Shown here piece after piece: positions 33,409-42,582 of a DNA stretch of 43,571 bases. Under the pieces are notes generated by a model. The model did not search any database, was not told the origin of the DNA, and worked only from the letters and a program-made list of their open reading frames with translations. The position numbers and the translations under genes are program-made. Source of the DNA: Chlamydiota bacterium (GTDB lineage Bacteria; Chlamydiota; Chlamydiia; Chlamydiales; RGXB01); the NCBI GenBank assembly GCA_016866475.1, contig VGMF01000008.1, positions 1 to 43,571 on the forward strand, read 5' to 3'. Numbering within the stretch: position 1 is the stretch's first letter; each line of letters begins with the position of its first letter.

Positions 33409-34685
33409 GCCATGGCTTGATATGAAGGAGCTATACCATTAGACGGGGTTAGAGAAACCTCGGGTTTTTTTTCTATATTGTTTACACACCCTTTTTCAAC
33501 TCCCTTTTTTTGGTGAAAGTAGCGGATGAGGAAGGGGACTGCTGACATCGCTAAAGAGGCTACCCCAATTGCGATAGGGACTGCACCGAATGTAAATACG
33601 CTAGATAAAACGATTGAGGAGACAGCTAGTGCAATTTGAGCAACGTAAGCGACTTTTAACGCTGTAGAGATCTCTTTTTTGTCATTGAGATCGTCTATCA
33701 AAAATTTGCTGTCAACACCTAACCACATTGCATTGACCACAAGCGAAATCCCCATTCCGACCATTTTGAGGATGGGTACTGCTATCGAGATGATATTGAC
33801 TATGTCGGTGACTATGAATGCTGCAAGGCAGACGACAAATTTTTTATGATTGCTTTTCAAGCTTTTTTTGATTTCGTTATTAAGCTCAACAGCACCAGGC
33901 TTAACAGTATCAGGCTTAGCAGTATCATGCTCAACAGCACCAGGCTTAACAGTATCAGGCTTAGCAGAACTAGGCGTATCTTTTTGTTTATCAGAATACA
34001 TATTGTAAATTTTACAGACCAAATCTCGAGACCCAATAGCACGTGAAAGACGATCGATTTTACCTGCTGTGACATCCTCTAATTCGAATTCACTAGGTTT
34101 AAGGTATGTATCGTAAATCTCTTTTGCGTTCTTGCATTTTTTAATCTTGGACATGTCCCAGACTCTAAGACTGAAAGCCACTGTTCCAGAGATTGTAGAG
34201 AGGGTTCCAAGGTAGGTAGAGGCTTTTTGCATGGTCATGGCTAGGGCCTGGCTACTTTTTGAGAGAATCAAGTAAGCAATTTGTGTCGCTACAGATGCTT
34301 GTTTTGCTAAAAAACGGACAATTTGCGAGCTAAAAATTTTTTTCCCCTCAGTGTCTTTACGGGAAACGGCAGAAGACAAGTTCAAAGCGTGAAAAAAGAC
34401 GCCGTAAAGACCGGTGAGACCGCTTAAAGCAGACTGGGTATAATTTCCTTCATCTGCGTTGACTGGATTCTCGGGGAGAATAGTTTGTTGGCTCGACGGT
34501 AGCTGGGCGATGACCCTTTCGCTCAATGTAAATGATGAAACTAAATCTCCTAGTGGAAAGGTTTGTTCGAGAATGGAGCCTAAAAAAGCATGGATTTTTT
34601 CTCTTGAAGAAAGCGGTTTTTGGGTACCCAGAAGTTGCGCGCTAAGATCTGGAGAGGTTTGGTTGTTTGATACAGATAGTGCCAT
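33399..34685 (-). CDS. Inc-like membrane protein with internal PGAVE repeats
   Basis: This 428-aa protein has no signal peptide and a serine/threonine-rich, polar N-terminus, and ends with two long paired hydrophobic stretches (about residues 285-325 and 345-395). That bilobed layout is seen in chlamydial inclusion membrane (Inc) proteins. Between about residues 237 and 267 lie two copies of KPDTVKPGAVE(H/L). A further weakly hydrophobic region spans about 125-175. The family is not recognised by motif. Type III secretion and inclusion-membrane location are inference from layout only. The downstream end overlaps the adenylate kinase gene by 10 bases. Confidence 0.65.
   Translation of the reverse strand: MALSVSNNQTSPDLSAQLLGTQKPLSSREKIHAFLGSILEQTFPLGDLVSSFTLSERVIAQLPSSQQTILPENPVNADEGNYTQSALSGLTGLYGVFFHALNLSSAVSRKDTEGKKIFSSQIVRFLAKQASVATQIAYLILSKSSQALAMTMQKASTYLGTLSTISGTVAFSLRVWDMSKIKKCKNAKEIYDTYLKPSEFELEDVTAGKIDRLSRAIGSRDLVCKIYNMYSDKQKDTPSSAKPDTVKPGAVEHDTAKPDTVKPGAVELNNEIKKSLKSNHKKFVVCLAAFIVTDIVNIISIAVPILKMVGMGISLVVNAMWLGVDSKFLIDDLNDKKEISTALKVAYVAQIALAVSSIVLSSVFTFGAVPIAIGVASLAMSAVPFLIRYFHQKKGVEKGCVNNIEKKPEVSLTPSNGIAPSYQAMAYQ
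33884..33973 (-). repeat. Two 45-bp tandem repeats in the Inc-like gene
   Basis: The 45-base unit beginning GCTCAACAGCACCAGGC occurs at 33884 and 33929, encoding the 15-residue KPDTVKPGAVEHDTA unit twice. Each unit itself contains a near-repeat of AGTATCAGGCTTA. Confidence 0.9.
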
Positions 34686-34848
34686 TTTTTACCCCCCAGC
34701 TGTATACACATCCTTCATTAATACACTTATTATAACATATTTTTTAATATTTTTTTGTTAACTATTTATAGCCCTGATTATCAGTATATTAAATACTCCA
34801 TTACCTATTTAAAATTATGGGGTTATAACAAACTTAATATTAATGGTT

Positions 34849-35466
34849 TTAAAAAGCGGCTGATCCAAGACAGGTTTTTTTACATCTATCTAAGAACAAT
34901 AGGGTTGAGGAGACAGCGCAGGCGACTTTTGAGGCGACCGGGCTGATGAGTTTTTGGGCTGTCGGGATGCTTAAGAGGGCCAGGTTGGAGCAGTTTTTTA
35001 AGTTTGGGCCCAGGTGCTGGTTTTTTAAAATATGCAGGTAGGCTAAAAGCCTTAGAAGGGCCAGGTTTGAATCACATAAGGAGTATTTGGAGTCAGAACT
35101 GGGATTCAGGACTTTCATACATTCTAAACCCACCAGGACATCCGAGGCTAATTTCATCACTTTTACGCTTTGTAACGCTATCTGCTCAAAATCTTTGGTG
35201 GCGAGTTTCTTTTTAAGTTTTTTTAACTCTTTGGGTATATACAACCCGCTAGACAAGTAGAAAATATTCGATACTAGACCTAAGCCGTTAAAAACGATGG
35301 ACTCCAGGGTTTTTGGGTCTAATACAGAGCCCTGAAGCGTATCCAAATCAGGAGCTGCGCTGAGGGGGGGAGCATTTGGATACAAGCAAGGTGAAAGCCA
35401 CCTCTCGTAAAAAAAGGAACTTGTTGGACAGCAACAAGATAGATGGCTTTGTGGCATACAATTCAA
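34849..35466 (-). CDS. Small Inc/effector-like protein
   Basis: This 205-aa protein is of unknown function. It has no classical signal peptide; the first 40 residues are cysteine-, proline- and serine-rich, and the rest is amphipathic/helical with hydrophobic patches (IVFNGLGLVSNIFYLSSGLY; VASKVACAVSSTLLFLDRC near the C-terminus). It lies upstream of, and in the same direction as, the Inc-like 33399 gene (163 bases apart), suggesting a related function. A secreted or inclusion-membrane role is inference. The 229 bases upstream (35467-35695) are AT-rich with no gene. Confidence 0.5.
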   Translation of the reverse strand: MNCMPQSHLSCCCPTSSFFYERWLSPCLYPNAPPLSAAPDLDTLQGSVLDPKTLESIVFNGLGLVSNIFYLSSGLYIPKELKKLKKKLATKDFEQIALQSVKVMKLASDVLVGLECMKVLNPSSDSKYSLCDSNLALLRLLAYLHILKNQHLGPNLKNCSNLALLSIPTAQKLISPVASKVACAVSSTLLFLDRCKKTCLGSAAF

Positions 35467-35695
35467 CCCTTTAAAGAGGATATTATAATGTATGTTATGT
35501 TTTTCATTAATAAAATATATTAATACCGCATTTTTTTTGAGCTATTTTGAAAAAAATATTTTTAAAAAAATGGAATGACTCACGATTCAAGGGATAGTCG
35601 ATATATTAAAAGTCCTTTTTGTATTGTACTTATTTATAGATTTTTTTGAGCCCCATCTTTAAGATAAACGGCAATTTTATCTTTGCGGTAAGTAG

Positions 35696-36400
35696 ATGAT
35701 ATCTCCTGGAAGTTTAAATTCTTTAGAACGGGCTGTGTGCGTCGCCCAAAATAGGCTTGATACCGAATTTATTCAAAAAGAGGCCAGGGGGGCTAAATTT
35801 CAGACCTTGATTCTTGAAGAGAGCCTGAGCAATGGTGACTGGATGCCCCTGATGAAAACTTTATGGAGTGATGAAGAGGGGACACAACCATTAAGGTGGT
35901 TAAGAGATAAAGAGAAAGATTTTTTGCCCTTGCTCCTCTACGAGCAATCGATGATGGAATTTATAAAAAAACCGACCCTAGAGACTGCAAGTAGGATTAG
36001 TATTCCGTTGATTGTGACGGCAACTTTGAGCTTGAGGGTACAACAAAGTTTTGTCCTTGATGAGGCTCTTATAGATGTAAACATAGCCAATATATTAGAG
36101 GAGCAGTACCTGGAAAATCTCAATCAATTGATCGGGCGCATTCACAAGACCTCGTTGGCTGAGGTTGTGCTCTTATCCGATTGCTCTACTCACATCTTAG
36201 ATAAAGTGAAACAGTTTTCGCAAAAAAAAGATTTCCCAAAACAAAAAACTTTCTGCTGGCTTATACACGATCCGTCAAAAGCCGGATGTTTTTGTCCCGT
36301 TGAGGGATGGAAGGATTCGAGCGATCTTGTAGTGCAAAGATGGGTTCAAGAATGGACCCCGGGTGCAAGTTCCTTGAGATTTTTCGAAAGAAGATCATAA
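35696..36400 (+). CDS. Hypothetical protein upstream of the 973-aa protein
   Basis: This 234-aa protein resembles no family I know. It is mostly helical and acidic/leucine-rich, with a C-terminal cysteine-bearing segment (FCWLIHDPSKAGCFCPVEGW). No signal peptide. The next gene begins 58 bases downstream in the same direction, so the two probably form an operon and may work together as effector and partner or chaperone (inference). Confidence 0.6.
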   Translation: MISPGSLNSLERAVCVAQNRLDTEFIQKEARGAKFQTLILEESLSNGDWMPLMKTLWSDEEGTQPLRWLRDKEKDFLPLLLYEQSMMEFIKKPTLETASRISIPLIVTATLSLRVQQSFVLDEALIDVNIANILEEQYLENLNQLIGRIHKTSLAEVVLLSDCSTHILDKVKQFSQKKDFPKQKTFCWLIHDPSKAGCFCPVEGWKDSSDLVVQRWVQEWTPGASSLRFFERRS

Positions 36401-36458
36401 AAAAAGGAAAAAATCTTGAAAAAAGGGCGATCAAAATCCGTTTCATAAAGGTTAAATT

Positions 36459-39380
36459 ATGACTATTCCTAGAATCAATCATTGGGCCCACTGGATCGAA
36501 TTGGGACAAGACTTTCCCGGACGAAAAGACTCGTTGGACATCAGCCAGGTATCCGATCTAGTCCAAGCGTTGGAAAAGAAGTTCTCTAGCTCGCCTAAAA
36601 CAAAGAGTCTTTACTCTGGCCTGATCGAGATTGCCCAAAAGCTTCTTCCTGCCCCGGAACTTGGTTTTGGGTTAGCCGTGACTTCCGAGATAGCTCAGAA
36701 CACCTACTATGGGGGTTTTCATAATAGATTAAATGTTCTCCCTCTTAAAGATGGGGATATTTGCATGAGCGCCCAAGCTTTTAGGTTAGCTCTTTTAGGG
36801 AAAGGTGTTTTTAAAGAATCTGATAAAAGTCAACTTTTTTACGCTCTTGGGACCAGGGAAAAAAAATATATCTTAAGAAGACAACCCGATCTTTTACCTT
36901 TTAGAACAGACTTGCCTAATTTGATTGGGGGCTCTTCTTTAGTAGAAATTTTATGGGGTAACAATTCCCCGTTGGATCTCTTACATGATGCGGCCCTTTT
37001 TGGGGGAGACGCTCTTATCGAGGCGCTTGAGATACTCAATGCGATGGTCCCCCAGCTCTGTAGAGAAGAAGCGTTCAATTTAGAAAAAATATTGTCTAGC
37101 TACCCGTTAGGCACGTTTATCGATGCCCCGAAAAAAGAGTTCATGGCCTATCTTTTGATGTGCCATCAGTTAGAGCTTTTAAAAGGGGGAGAAATACTGG
37201 ATGGAGATATCTGTCATTTATTTGATTTGATGAATGACTATTGCAGCGAACATGGGTCTCAAAAAGGGCTTTATTCTCTTATTTTGCCCGAGTTTCCCTT
37301 AAGAAGGGCTGAGATTCTTCTCTTTTGGATAAAAGAACGGAAAAAAAAAGAGGTGCATATGCATCTCACCTCTATAGATAAAATCTATAGTTGTAACCAT
37401 CTTGGCTTAGGAAAAAGGGCCCATAACCCTACCCGGCTGATGGAAGAATATGACGCCATGTCAGTCGAGGATAAAAAGGGATTTATTCTTAAAATCATTT
37501 TTCATGGAAAAATTGAGGCCTTGCAAGGGACACCAAGGGCCGAATTCATCCAAAGGGTTGAAGAGAGGGAAAAAAACGATCGTCCATGGTCGGCGCTCCT
37601 TAAACTCGCACTTTTTTGTGTTGATTTTCAGCCACCTCAAGTGGAAAAAGGCACCTATCTGGCCATTTCGGATGTGTGCGATAGGAGGCTGTTGGATGAG
37701 ATTCATGAGTTGAAAAATCAAGATAAAATATGGTTTCTTGAGACGTTTTTAATGCATAAAGGGTGTGCCGTCTATTTTCTAAGAACTGGTAAATTTCTCA
37801 TCCTCCAAGCTCTTTTTAGCGGTATTAGAGATGCATTAGGTTCTACTATCGATATGAACCCACTTTTAAGGGACTATGTAGATAGAATTTTAGAGCTTTG
37901 TCCCGTCGAGCATGTCTCTTTAGCTCTTACGAGCCTTGGGTGCAAGGAGAAACTTGCCGTTTGTCTTAAACAATATGTGAAAAGGTACTTAAGTAACGGC
38001 GTATTCGATGAAAATGTTGCACGCACTTGTAAGAAGTTTTTTGAGATTTCGCATGAGGGGATTACCTTTATTCTATCTATCGCAATTTTAGAAACTAAAA
38101 CCGATAAATTCGTTTTAAATGAACCCTGTTTTTCTAAAAGCATTCCAGAAAGATATCAAGAAGAGATCCAATTGCTAGAGATGCTATTGCAACCCTTAGC
38201 ACCTCTGGCTTTTGATCCGTTGAGCAGGACGATGCAAAGGCTGCCCTTAGGCTTGAAAGAGCTATTAATGGAGGATTCATCCTTTAGCTCCTTTTTTGAA
38301 AAAGAGGTGATGGGCAGGGTTCTGTCCCTTTATAAGCAGGGCTGCGTTTTACCGGAGGAGATGTTTTTTTTAGCAACAAAACTCCCTTATCCTACTTTTT
38401 TGGAGCTTGCTGAAAAATGCCCTATCGTAGTTCCCGGGCTCCATCCGGAAATTACAATGTATGGCACAACAACCAGCATCTCCAATCATATAATAAGTTT
38501 TTTTATGATGATACTTGAGGGAGATGATTTTGCCCAGGAAGATCTACGCAAATTCTTGAATCGCTATCCCAAGATGGTAATCGGAGAGGGGAGATGGATC
38601 CAATATCTGGCCCGCCAGGTACCAATTTTGTTTTCACAAGGGGCGATTGAAAAAATTTTCGAACTTTTGCCGATGGATTTGGTCCCATTTATGGTTCAAT
38701 TTGTGCTGCCTGAGCACCAGGAGTGGCTTTTGGACTCACGTTTTGAGGCTATCTACACGAAAAATATTGATAAATTTTCTATTGAGGTACGTGCTTGGCT
38801 TCTTGAGAATTTAGAACAGTGGTTTTTGGTACGAAGGGATGTGATTGAATACACTCTGTTTTTGTGGGAGAGGCCAAGAAGGAATCTGAAAGCAAAGCTG
38901 GATCTTTTGGAGGAGACGAAAAACCTGTTTTGCATTTTTTTTCAGCGGTTTTCTACGCTGCAATCCCTGCATCAAAAGTTTAGGGGAAAGCCTGGATCTG
39001 AAAAACTGTCAGCTCTTTTAGATGAACTGGGGCAGATCAAGGGGGTGATAACCCCTTGGTATGAAAAGATGGACACGATCGATTTGGAATCGATCAGCGA
39101 TATCATGGATGGGGAGATTTTGGAGGGGGAGGCCTATTCATTGGAAGGGAAGGGTTGGATTTCAAAAAAGACCCGAAATCGGTTAGATGGAAATCCTTTT
39201 ACTCAGATCCCTTTTTTGTCCAAAGAGGATAAAGACCGACGAGTGCCCCCTTTAAACCAAGAGGAGCTCAGGCGATTGGATGAAAATAGAGGGAAAATCG
39301 TCACTCAAATCACTGAGCTCAGAAATGCAATCACCGAAAAAAGGGGAAATAAAAAACGGATGACCGTTGATTTAAGCTAA
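36459..39380 (+). CDS. Large helical repeat-like protein with possible degenerate U-box
   Basis: This 973-aa protein has no signal peptide. Most of it is leucine-rich helices reminiscent of HEAT/ARM solenoids, for example segments ending in LL..LP or LELCP. Near residues 880-920, SDIMDGEILEGEAYSLEGKG is followed by WISKK and NPFTQIPF. The spacing of hydrophobic residues and the final (N/S)PxTxxP element resemble a U-box, as in the 747-aa protein at 9822, which has a similar architecture: long helical body and C-terminal U-box. The first motif residues are not conserved, so the match is weak. Probable secreted effector (inference). Confidence 0.65.
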   Translation: MTIPRINHWAHWIELGQDFPGRKDSLDISQVSDLVQALEKKFSSSPKTKSLYSGLIEIAQKLLPAPELGFGLAVTSEIAQNTYYGGFHNRLNVLPLKDGDICMSAQAFRLALLGKGVFKESDKSQLFYALGTREKKYILRRQPDLLPFRTDLPNLIGGSSLVEILWGNNSPLDLLHDAALFGGDALIEALEILNAMVPQLCREEAFNLEKILSSYPLGTFIDAPKKEFMAYLLMCHQLELLKGGEILDGDICHLFDLMNDYCSEHGSQKGLYSLILPEFPLRRAEILLFWIKERKKKEVHMHLTSIDKIYSCNHLGLGKRAHNPTRLMEEYDAMSVEDKKGFILKIIFHGKIEALQGTPRAEFIQRVEEREKNDRPWSALLKLALFCVDFQPPQVEKGTYLAISDVCDRRLLDEIHELKNQDKIWFLETFLMHKGCAVYFLRTGKFLILQALFSGIRDALGSTIDMNPLLRDYVDRILELCPVEHVSLALTSLGCKEKLAVCLKQYVKRYLSNGVFDENVARTCKKFFEISHEGITFILSIAILETKTDKFVLNEPCFSKSIPERYQEEIQLLEMLLQPLAPLAFDPLSRTMQRLPLGLKELLMEDSSFSSFFEKEVMGRVLSLYKQGCVLPEEMFFLATKLPYPTFLELAEKCPIVVPGLHPEITMYGTTTSISNHIISFFMMILEGDDFAQEDLRKFLNRYPKMVIGEGRWIQYLARQVPILFSQGAIEKIFELLPMDLVPFMVQFVLPEHQEWLLDSRFEAIYTKNIDKFSIEVRAWLLENLEQWFLVRRDVIEYTLFLWERPRRNLKAKLDLLEETKNLFCIFFQRFSTLQSLHQKFRGKPGSEKLSALLDELGQIKGVITPWYEKMDTIDLESISDIMDGEILEGEAYSLEGKGWISKKTRNRLDGNPFTQIPFLSKEDKDRRVPPLNQEELRRLDENRGKIVTQITELRNAITEKRGNKKRMTVDLS

Positions 39381-39436
39381 AAAAAGAAAAGGGTTTTTCT
39401 TTGAAATTCTCCCTTTTGTAATAAGAGGCTTATCCA

Positions 39437-39465
39437 TATGAAAAGGGGTGTATTAAACACCCCTT
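39437..39465 (-). terminator. Terminator of the 39569 gene
   Basis: AAGGGGTGT (39443-39451) and ACACCCCTT (39457-39465) form a nine-base perfect stem with loop ATTAA. On the minus strand it is followed by TTTTCAT. It may also end the rightward 973-aa gene. Confidence 0.75.
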
Positions 39466-39568
39466 CTAATCTGTATACCTCTAGTCAATTCCTCGGGCTG
39501 AACTTTTGTGCTAGCTAGAGCACCTATTATGAAGCTTTTAAGGAACCTTTTTATTTATGGGTATGCAA

Positions 39569-40186
39569 TTATCGATTGCGCACTACTGCTACCAGAACAT
39601 CGTTTGGTATATATCCATCTTCGAAAAGAAATTTGTAATTAGGATTGATAGATCGAACTTTTTCTACTACTTCATCCAAAGTAATAAAGTCCATTTCCCA
39701 AGTGCCGAATAGTCTCACATCATCGATAAGGATGGTGTGGGTTTTTATGTGATGGTGCCCGATATGGTCAAGTTCTTGCAGAAGCGGAGTATTAGTTTTC
39801 CCTTTTCCAGTACCAGCTCCGGAGTAGTGTCCGTCGAGCCAAAAGGTAGCCGGAGCATCTATTTTCTTCAAAACTAACGGCAGCATTTTGGTAGTATCGC
39901 CCAAAACTAATTTGACAAAAGGGGAAGAGGCAAATCGTCTACAATTATGTCTATGAAAACTGGGTTTTAATTCGATAGAATAAATTTTCCTAAATCCAGC
40001 GTCTATAGCCATTTGAACACCATCGCCAAAAAGCCCGCCACTTTCAACGAAATATTCGTTGGGGTACTTTGCAAAAACATCTTTTGTAGTAACAGCATCT
40101 AACGACTGCCGGCCTAAAAGGGTTAAAACTGATATCGTTATCATTTTTAAATAGAATTTATTCACTAATGTCACCTTATGTTTCAT
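39569..40186 (-). CDS. Exported methyltransferase-like protein
   Basis: This 205-aa protein has a basic N-terminus followed by a hydrophobic stretch (MITISVLTLLGRQSLDA, residues 15-31) that fits a long signal peptide. The rest shows YFVESGGLFGDGVQMAIDAG in the motif I position, KIYSIELKPSFH (strand 2 glutamate), VLGDTTKMLP, ATFWLDGHYSG in the strand 4 acidic position, and THTILIDDVRLFG. This pattern is shared with small FkbM-like or Methyltransf_24 families. Start chosen at 40186 because AGGAG lies about 9 bases upstream. A 101-bp decayed copy of part of it sits just upstream (40327-40427), evidence of a former tandem paralogue. Confidence 0.78.
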   Translation of the reverse strand: MKHKVTLVNKFYLKMITISVLTLLGRQSLDAVTTKDVFAKYPNEYFVESGGLFGDGVQMAIDAGFRKIYSIELKPSFHRHNCRRFASSPFVKLVLGDTTKMLPLVLKKIDAPATFWLDGHYSGAGTGKGKTNTPLLQELDHIGHHHIKTHTILIDDVRLFGTWEMDFITLDEVVEKVRSINPNYKFLFEDGYIPNDVLVAVVRNR

Positions 40187-40326
40187 GAAAGTTTCTCCTA
40201 AATTTTTTTTAATATCAATTTAATATTTGGGAACTAGTCTGTTTTCGGCGTTGATTTAATTAAATGAATCGCCAAACAGGCACCAAAAGATGCAAAATAT
40301 GGAGTACTTCAAATGGATATGCCTTA

Positions 40327-40427
40327 ATTATGTCTGTGAAAACTGTATTTTAATTCGATAGACGAAATTTTCCTTCATCCAGCGTCTATGGCAGTTTGAT
40401 TACCATCGCCTATTAGCTCGCCGCTTT
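40327..40427 (-). pseudogene. Decayed partial copy of the 39569 methyltransferase gene
   Basis: This stretch aligns without gaps to 39944-40044 of the intact gene, at about 84 of 101 bases by hand count. No long frame survives. It covers the region that encodes strand 1 to strand 2 of the protein. Confidence 0.75.
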
Positions 40428-40430
40428 ATA

Positions 40431-40584
40431 AATTATGATGAGAAAGGATGCGCTATTGCTGGATTGGATTAGAGATCTCCATCCAAACCCTGATTTTCAT
40501 AAAGAAAGACCAAATCGATTGAAGTACAATGAACTTTTACTGGGGTGGGGTAAGATCTTTGTAAATTTTTTTAAAAATCTTTAG
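40431..40584 (+). pseudogene. Short unidentified ORF remnant
   Basis: Plus-strand frames read NYDEKGCAIAGLD and, shifted by one base, WIRDLHPNPDFHKERPNRLK then YNELL, ending at TAG 40582-40584. The text looks like real protein broken by a frameshift, and it overlaps the 3' end of the leftward 40537 gene. No family recognised. Confidence 0.35.
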
Positions 40585-41454
40585 CAGGGCAATTTGTTTA
40601 TCGCTTTGAGGGAGATCTTCTAAAAACCCTAGTAAATCCAAATGGAGAAAATTTTTTAAATCTGGATCAATTTCAAAATGTATTTTGGCCACAGAATCGT
40701 GGATAAGGTACTCTAGTAGTTCGCTATTATTACTAAAAAAAGCTTTGCTTATGAGGAGTTTACGAATATCTAAGCTCTTTAGAGGGTCTCTATTTACAAA
40801 GGTCTGCTCGAGATACTTAAGGAGATTATTTTGGAGTGTTTTTCTGTTGTCAGGTTCCAAAAAAATTGTTTTTTTTATGAAATCAACTATTGATTCATAG
40901 AATTTTATTGCGTCTTGTGGTCCAAAACAGAGGATTTTACCCACTAAGTCGTCGATAAATTCATGTAAAAGCACTTGATGTCCTGCCGCTATGGCCGCCT
41001 CCATGAGCTCTTTGTGTAGATTAAGATTTTTCAATGGATCACGGATCGCAACCCCTGAGGAGTCCCGCTTTTGATCAAGTGTCAAGCAAGAAAGAAAATT
41101 TAGGACTATGTCCGCTCTATTTTTTTCAGTTGCACGATGAAGAAAAGTTCTCAATTCTAGATTTTGAAGCGTTGACGCATTTACAAAACTGGTTTTAACC
41201 TGAGTTAAAAAATCGTCAAGGGCTTTTTTTTGTTGTTCTGTCGAAGTAGGAAAATTTAGAGCACTATTTAAATCTAATTTCTGACTGAATAAGTTTGGAG
41301 TTGGACTCACCAATTGCATAAAAGCTTTGGAAGCGACTTGATCTACTTTTTCAATTGGGTTAGGTGGATCACGACCTAGACCTATTGTGGGAGGAGTATG
41401 ATGATTAGGAGGGGTAGATGCATTGGATCGAGGAGTACCGGGCAAGTTTGACAT
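40537..41454 (-). CDS. Effector-like protein with disordered N-terminus and helical repeats
   Basis: This 305-aa protein has a proline/threonine/asparagine-rich first 35 residues (MSNLPGTPRSNASTPPNHHT) typical of secretion signals for type III/IV systems, without a signal peptide. The rest is helical, with an imprecise repeat built on RDPLKNLNLHKELMEAAIAA and RDPLKSLDIRKLLISKAFF (about 95 residues apart), which resembles ankyrin-like helical pairs. Function unknown. Flanked by decayed DNA on both sides; single-gene unit. Confidence 0.6.
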   Translation of the reverse strand: MSNLPGTPRSNASTPPNHHTPPTIGLGRDPPNPIEKVDQVASKAFMQLVSPTPNLFSQKLDLNSALNFPTSTEQQKKALDDFLTQVKTSFVNASTLQNLELRTFLHRATEKNRADIVLNFLSCLTLDQKRDSSGVAIRDPLKNLNLHKELMEAAIAAGHQVLLHEFIDDLVGKILCFGPQDAIKFYESIVDFIKKTIFLEPDNRKTLQNNLLKYLEQTFVNRDPLKSLDIRKLLISKAFFSNNSELLEYLIHDSVAKIHFEIDPDLKNFLHLDLLGFLEDLPQSDKQIALLKIFKKIYKDLTPPQ

Positions 41455-41702
41455 GCAAATTTTTCTATAGTTTTTTTACCGCCACATAGCAGAGAGTGTA
41501 AATTTCACATAGAAAAATTTCTTTTGGTTTAAGCGGGCCGATCACAATTGTTTAATACACACAGATCTGAAGCTTTTTAAGTTTTGCCTTTTATTTCATG
41601 GCTAAAATGGCAGTCTTAAAGTCTTTAAACCTTATGTAGTAATTGCTTATGTTTCCACTTTATTATTAATAGGTTACGAACAGGACAGAAAATATATAAA
41701 TA

Positions 41703-41880
41703 CTAGAAAAAGAGCATTAGCTCCAAAATAGCGCGAACGACCGAGAAACTTATTATACAACCAAACGTGATAGCCAAAAATGTAAGACTTTTACGGGCCA
41801 CGATGCCCACTTTTTTTGGCTTAGTAAGCTTTCTTTTAAAAAAATTAGGTGTTATGACTATCAAGCACTATAGATAACAT
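41703..41880 (-). pseudogene. Decayed paralogue of the 41938 Inc-like gene
   Basis: A minus-strand ATG at 41878-41880 starts MLSIVLDS, like MLSVENRD of the intact neighbour. After stops and a frameshift, PKKVGIVARKSLTFLAIT then GCIISFSVV aligns with AKKVGTVALKGLAALGIT then GCIVGYGVV. It ends at TAG 41703-41705. The rest of 41455-41937 shows no other gene. Confidence 0.75.
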
Positions 41881-41937
41881 CTGATTAAAAGGATGCCGAG
41901 TTAGTAATTTCCCATTTTAATTTTTTAGAGCGTCAAA

Positions 41938-42582
41938 TTAAATCTTTAAGGAGGGGAGAATACCGTTTTTAAAACCACCCACACCGGGGGAGGCTATATT
42001 GACAGATCCACCAGTTGCTATAGCGGGTCCCAGTAAAATAGCCCCTGCTCCAATTCCAATATATTGCAGCCCTTTTAGAATAGAACTTGAGTTGCTTTCG
42101 TCAGTTACATGTTTATTTTTTACAAAGATATTCCAAGAGAGCTCAATTCCTACTTTTAGTCCAACGCAGGCACCTAAAAATCCACCTAGATAGGATCCAA
42201 ATTTTGCCGTTTTCAAAAGGAAAGCTTTTGTAGCAATCCAAAGCCTAGGTTTTGCTGTAGGATCGGGAGTGGGGCGATCTTTTGGGAGTTTACCAATCAT
42301 CGAGGGGTCGCTTAGAACTGCACCCACACCACCTATAATTCCTACAACCAATAAAACAACAGCGGCCACAACAATGAATGCGGGTAGGGCGATAGCTCCA
42401 CAAAGAGCCCCAACAACTCCATAACCTACTATACAACCAGCTGTTATACCCAGTGCTGCAAGACCTTTGAGTGCTACGGTGCCCACTTTCTTGGCTAAAA
42501 GAGCTCCCTTTGCCAAAAATGAGGGGTTTTGAGTTTGTAAACAATTGTCTGTTAGCGGATCACGGTTTTCCACAGAAAGCAT
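41938..42582 (-). CDS. Inc-like bilobed hydrophobic protein
   Basis: I choose ATG 42582 because a strong ribosome-binding site (GGAGGA) lies about 7 bases upstream; the frame is open to 42705 but that extension has no such site. The 214-aa product has a polar N-terminus (MLSVENRDPLTDNCLQTQNP) and a first bilobed hydrophobic block (about residues 30-95, glycine/alanine/valine-rich). A charged loop with KPRLW and two further hydrophobic patches follow. This layout is characteristic of inclusion membrane proteins of chlamydiae, which lack sequence conservation. Inclusion location is inference. A decayed paralogue lies just downstream. Confidence 0.65.
   Translation of the reverse strand: MLSVENRDPLTDNCLQTQNPSFLAKGALLAKKVGTVALKGLAALGITAGCIVGYGVVGALCGAIALPAFIVVAAVVLLVVGIIGGVGAVLSDPSMIGKLPKDRPTPDPTAKPRLWIATKAFLLKTAKFGSYLGGFLGACVGLKVGIELSWNIFVKNKHVTDESNSSSILKGLQYIGIGAGAILLGPAIATGGSVNIASPGVGGFKNGILPSLKI

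Noticed and set aside
33846-34075. Two ORFs with repeated SIRL/LNSTR and LLSLILL patterns.
   Set aside because: They are other-frame readings of the 45-bp repeats in the Inc-like gene.
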